Part shown: positions 4,568 to 7,299 of the stretch, piece after piece | Position numbering within the stretch: the stretch's first letter is position 1 | Layout of the letters: each line of letters opens with the position of its first letter | NCBI GenBank assembly: GCA_002428895.1 | Contig: DIYC01000019.1 | Span: 10,020-17,318, forward strand | Length of the DNA stretch: 7,299 nucleotides | Origin: Burkholderiales bacterium UBA6064 | Lineage (GTDB): Bacteria > Pseudomonadota > Gammaproteobacteria > Burkholderiales > Burkholderiaceae_B | Direction: 5' to 3' | Notes under the pieces: model-generated | Databases searched by the model: none | What the model was told of the DNA's origin: nothing | Seen by the model: only the letters and a program-made list of their open reading frames with translations | Position numbers and translations under genes: made by a program

Positions 4568-6847
4568 ATGACTCATGCTGCATTTAGGCCATTAAAGCCG
4601 CCGTTTAAAAAGCACACGCAACGCACTGCTTGGGTAGTTGCTTGCCTGTTTAATTGTGTTACTTCGTCTCAATTATATGCCCAACCTCAATTTAAAACGC
4701 GAAATGATTTAGAACTGAGAATTGACAACACCCCGCCAAGCAAAAAAAAGCCAGTCGATACAGACAACTCTACTTATGTCGAAGCCGATAAAATGTTTGG
4801 CGACAGCACCTACGAAACGGTGCTTGAAGGAAATGTTGAACTAAAAAGAGACTCGCTTACACTGCGTGCCGACAGGCTGAGGTATTCACCCTTAACAGAC
4901 AGGGCTTCAGCTACAGGTAACGTCTCACTTCAACAACCAGGTTTACAAGTCACCGGCCCAGCAGGTTCAGTGAAACTCGGCAGTCGTGAAACACAAATTA
5001 AACAACCACTGTTTCAAATTGATCAACTCAAAGGCAAAGGCAAAGCCGAAGAGCTAATCTTCGATGGCGTAGACACCTTCACATTAAAAGAACCCAAATA
5101 CACCGTTTGCCCCATTTGCAAACCCAATGAAGTAGAAAATGCAGACTGGTATGTCGAAGCCGAAGAACTTGAACTTGATCAAAGTGCACAAGTAGGTCGC
5201 GCAAAAAAAGCCCGTGTTGTATTTCAAGATGTACCCATTTTGGCAATACCTTATTTATCTTTTCCAACATCAAATCGGCGTAAAAGCGGTTTTCTAGCCC
5301 CGTCATTCGGTAGTACCAGCCGAAGCGGCACCGAAGTCATTGCCCCCTACTACTGGAATATTGCTCCTAACCGTGATGTAACCCTTTACCCCAAAGTCAT
5401 CACGCGACGTGGCGTCCAACTTGGTTCAGAAACACGTTACTTAGGTCAACAAAATGAAGGGGCACTGAATCTTGACTATTTACCTAAAGACCGAAAAACC
5501 GACGAAGATCGCTACGCGGTTTCGTTTAAGCACCAGTTTGCGCAAAACAATCTTCGTGCCGGCCTTAATCTAAACCAAGTTTCAGATGACGAATATTTCG
5601 TTGATTTTTCACGCACACAAACCATCGCTTCTCAACGGGTTTTACTCCAAGAAGCCTATGCAGGCTATCGCGGCAACGGCTGGGACAGCAGCGTTCGCGC
5701 AGTTCGCCACCAAACCTTACAAATCGAAGGCGATATGTTGGTTGAACCTTACGACCGCATGCCCGAAGTCACACTCGAATCGTATCCAAAGGCGGTTGGC
5801 CCCGTGTATCTAAGTGGTCATGTGCAACACACACAATTTACCAGCAACACACGCCCCGAAGGGGCGCGCACTGTGGCTAAAGGTCGGGTTGAATTTCCGT
5901 TTTTACGCCCTTCCTATTCAGTTAAAACTGCCTTATCGGTTCAATCAAATAACTACAATTTAACAAACACAAATCCGAATCAAAATGCAAACCCCAGCAG
6001 TATTGTGCCTACTTTTTCAATGGATGGCGCAGTGTATTTTGATCGCCAAACCACTTTGTTTGGTCAACCTGTGATGCAAAGCCTAGAACCGCGCTTGTTT
6101 TACCTCTACACCCCAGAAAAAGATCAAGACGACCAACCCTTATTTGATACAACTCTTTCTGGTCAAGGTTTTTCACGTATTTTCTCTGAAAACCGTTATG
6201 TTGGCCAAGACCGCGTTGGTGATGCCAATCAGATCACGGCAGGTGCTACCTCTCGTTTTGTCGATGAAAAAACCGGTGCCGAGCAATTAAGAATTGACGT
6301 AGGGCAACGGTTTTATCTAACCAATCCTACTATTTTAATTCCCAACGAACCCGAGCTTGACGATGACTCAGATTTTTTTATCTCCACCAAAGGCCAAGTA
6401 ACCAACAACTTGTCTGTTGATTTTTTTGGACAATATGATGCCAGCAGTGGCCGAAATGAAAAAAGCAACATCACATTCAGTTTTTCACCTGAAAAAGGCA
6501 AACAACTCAATGCAGGCTATCGTTACACCCGTAATTTAATTGATCAATGGGACGTTTCAGGTCAATGGCCTCTCGGAAAAGGTTGGTCAAGCGTAGGCCG
6601 ATTAAATTATTCTGTTTTAGAAAGTCGCAGCATAGAAACAATCTTCGGCGTTGAGTACAATGAGGATTGTTGGGTTGCTCGTTTTGTTGGTCAACGCTTC
6701 GCGGTTGCCCCCTCACAAAGCACAACCTCCTTGTTCTTTCAACTTGAACTCATTGGACTCGGTCAGTTAGGTGCCAACCCCATTGAACTACTCTCTAGAA
6801 AAGTTCCTGGTTACAGGCCCACCCTGTCTAACACTAAAAGCCCATAG
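4568..6847 (+). CDS. lptD: LPS-assembly protein LptD (outer-membrane LPS translocon)
   Basis: The outer-membrane beta-barrel that, with lipoprotein LptE, inserts lipopolysaccharide into the outer leaflet. From ATG 4568 it has 759 residues, normal for the family. A signal peptide with a long basic N-region (K/R at 7-19), hydrophobic TAWVVACLF and probable cleavage after LYA (residue 38) is followed by an LptA-like jellyroll domain (about 65-170: YVEADKMFGD, EGNVELKRDSLTLRADRL, ATGNVSL). The barrel spans about 225 to the end, with the conserved PILAIPYLSFP, RKSGFLAPSFG, YYWNIAPNRDVTLYPK and RRGVQLGSETRYL, and terminal FQLELIGLGQLG..P..LL.RKVPGYRP. Mature cysteines are C181 and C184 (a CPIC pair) and C701 (EDCW); E. 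coli has two adjacent C-terminal cysteines. An in-frame TTG at 4541 would add MKLPLPLIL. Neither start has a clear ribosome binding site; ATG is preferred because it leaves a normal signal peptide. The gene is followed three bases later by surA. Confidence 0.96.
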   Translation: MTHAAFRPLKPPFKKHTQRTAWVVACLFNCVTSSQLYAQPQFKTRNDLELRIDNTPPSKKKPVDTDNSTYVEADKMFGDSTYETVLEGNVELKRDSLTLRADRLRYSPLTDRASATGNVSLQQPGLQVTGPAGSVKLGSRETQIKQPLFQIDQLKGKGKAEELIFDGVDTFTLKEPKYTVCPICKPNEVENADWYVEAEELELDQSAQVGRAKKARVVFQDVPILAIPYLSFPTSNRRKSGFLAPSFGSTSRSGTEVIAPYYWNIAPNRDVTLYPKVITRRGVQLGSETRYLGQQNEGALNLDYLPKDRKTDEDRYAVSFKHQFAQNNLRAGLNLNQVSDDEYFVDFSRTQTIASQRVLLQEAYAGYRGNGWDSSVRAVRHQTLQIEGDMLVEPYDRMPEVTLESYPKAVGPVYLSGHVQHTQFTSNTRPEGARTVAKGRVEFPFLRPSYSVKTALSVQSNNYNLTNTNPNQNANPSSIVPTFSMDGAVYFDRQTTLFGQPVMQSLEPRLFYLYTPEKDQDDQPLFDTTLSGQGFSRIFSENRYVGQDRVGDANQITAGATSRFVDEKTGAEQLRIDVGQRFYLTNPTILIPNEPELDDDSDFFISTKGQVTNNLSVDFFGQYDASSGRNEKSNITFSFSPEKGKQLNAGYRYTRNLIDQWDVSGQWPLGKGWSSVGRLNYSVLESRSIETIFGVEYNEDCWVARFVGQRFAVAPSQSTTSLFFQLELIGLGQLGANPIELLSRKVPGYRPTLSNTKSP
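5852..5866. repeat. Short perfect GC hairpin inside lptD
   Basis: CGCCCC (5852-5857), GAA, then GGGGCG (5861-5866) form a six-pair all-GC stem with a three-base loop in an otherwise A/T-leaning gene. It encodes TRPEGAR in the barrel. No T-run follows, so it is not an intrinsic terminator. It may slow translation locally or mean nothing. Confidence 0.5.
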
Positions 6848-6850
6848 GTA

Positions 6851-7299
6851 ATGAAAACAATTTTCTTTTATTTAATTGCAACATTTTGCTTCGCACTGAC
6901 TTTGCAACCCAGTTTAGCCAGTTCAAATACGCCACTGCTAGTTGACGGAATTGTTGCTGTAGTCAATAAAGAAGTCATTACGCGCAAAGAACTTGACCAT
7001 CAAATCCAGCTAGTCAAACAACGCATTCAAAAAAACAATACATCCGCACCCAAAGACGAAGAATTACGCCTTCAAGTTCTTGAGCGAATGGTTTTGCAAC
7101 GAGTCCAATTGCAACGTGCTAAGCAATTAGGAATTACAGTGTCTGCACGACAAATCGACAACACCATGGAACGTGTTGCTCAACAAAACAAACAATCTTT
7201 AGACGCCTTTTTAAAGCAACTAAAAACCGACGGAATTAACGCCACTACCTTTCGCGAGGAAATTGAAAAAGAAATTATTCTGGCGCAACTCAAAGAACA
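6851..7299 (+). CDS. surA: Periplasmic chaperone / peptidyl-prolyl isomerase SurA, N-terminal part
   Basis: The first 149 codons of SurA, cut by the window edge. SurA binds unfolded outer-membrane proteins in the periplasm and delivers them to the BAM complex; LptD is a known client in E. coli. A signal peptide MKTIFFYLIATFCFALTLQPSLA (cleavage after A23) precedes the SurA N-domain. Its hallmarks are visible: VDGIVAVVNKEVITRKEL (31-48), a helix ending LRLQVLERMVLQRVQLQRAKQLGI with V next (about 73-97), ARQIDNTMERVA (about 100-111), and TTFREEIEKEIILAQLKE near the cut. The parvulin isomerase domains lie outside the window, so their number and completeness are unknown. The ATG lies three bases after the lptD stop with only a weak AGG nearby, so translation is probably coupled to lptD. 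In many proteobacteria pdxA and rsmA follow. Confidence 0.94.
   Translation, partial: MKTIFFYLIATFCFALTLQPSLASSNTPLLVDGIVAVVNKEVITRKELDHQIQLVKQRIQKNNTSAPKDEELRLQVLERMVLQRVQLQRAKQLGITVSARQIDNTMERVAQQNKQSLDAFLKQLKTDGINATTFREEIEKEIILAQLKE

Noticed and set aside
5030..5047. Six-base tandem repeat AAAGGC x2 plus AAAGCC in lptD
   Set aside because: It encodes KGKGKA, part of a conserved Gly-rich motif of the jellyroll-barrel junction; too short to be a variable repeat.
5586..5813. 75-codon plus-strand open frame inside lptD
   Set aside because: It is an alternate frame of the conserved barrel region with no independent support.
6373..6427. Two runs of seven T (6373-6379 and 6421-6427, by reading) that could slip and switch lptD off
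   Set aside because: Each encodes D-F-F in frame, seven bases is short for phase variation, and lptD is essential in most organisms that carry it.

Overview
The window is a stretch of chromosomal housekeeping DNA from a Gram-negative proteobacterium. It is most likely a betaproteobacterium of the Burkholderiales type with rather low GC (about mid-40s percent by eye, not computed). The assignment rests on three things: the gene order amgK-murU-pepP-ubiH divergent from lptD-surA, the UbiH sequence type with an AEGG segment, and an outer-membrane LPS assembly gene. No mobile element, tRNA, rRNA, CRISPR array or phage gene was seen.

Left part, minus strand (4443 down to 1): a tightly packed operon read right to left. 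It runs amgK (MurNAc/GlcNAc anomeric kinase), murU (MurNAc-1-phosphate uridylyltransferase), pepP (Xaa-Pro aminopeptidase), ubiH (FAD-dependent ubiquinone-biosynthesis hydroxylase), then the first 17 codons of an unidentified gene with a very hydrophobic N-terminus. The junctions overlap by 4, 8 and 1 bases, followed by a gap of 18 bases. This implies one transcript and translational coupling. AmgK and MurU carry out consecutive steps of the peptidoglycan-recycling shortcut that returns MurNAc to UDP-MurNAc without de novo synthesis.

Middle (4444-4567): a short divergent intergenic region, the only non-coding stretch longer than 20 bases. It holds a perfect TATAAT for the rightward genes. The surrounding CTATAATAG is close to symmetric, so the same bases read TATTAT on the other strand and could serve as the -10 for amgK. 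The two operons may therefore share one bidirectional promoter core.

Right part, plus strand (4568-7299): lptD (outer-membrane LPS translocon) followed three bases later by surA (periplasmic chaperone), which runs off the window. SurA helps fold LptD-type barrels, so this pair belongs together functionally. The two divergent operons both serve the cell envelope: peptidoglycan recycling to the left, outer-membrane assembly to the right.

I found no convincing new system. The points worth a second look are the symmetric shared promoter, the run of non-ATG or ambiguous starts, the LptD cysteine pattern, a 33-base inverted repeat over the pepP active-site codons, the MurU C-terminal tail, and the unidentified gene at the left edge.
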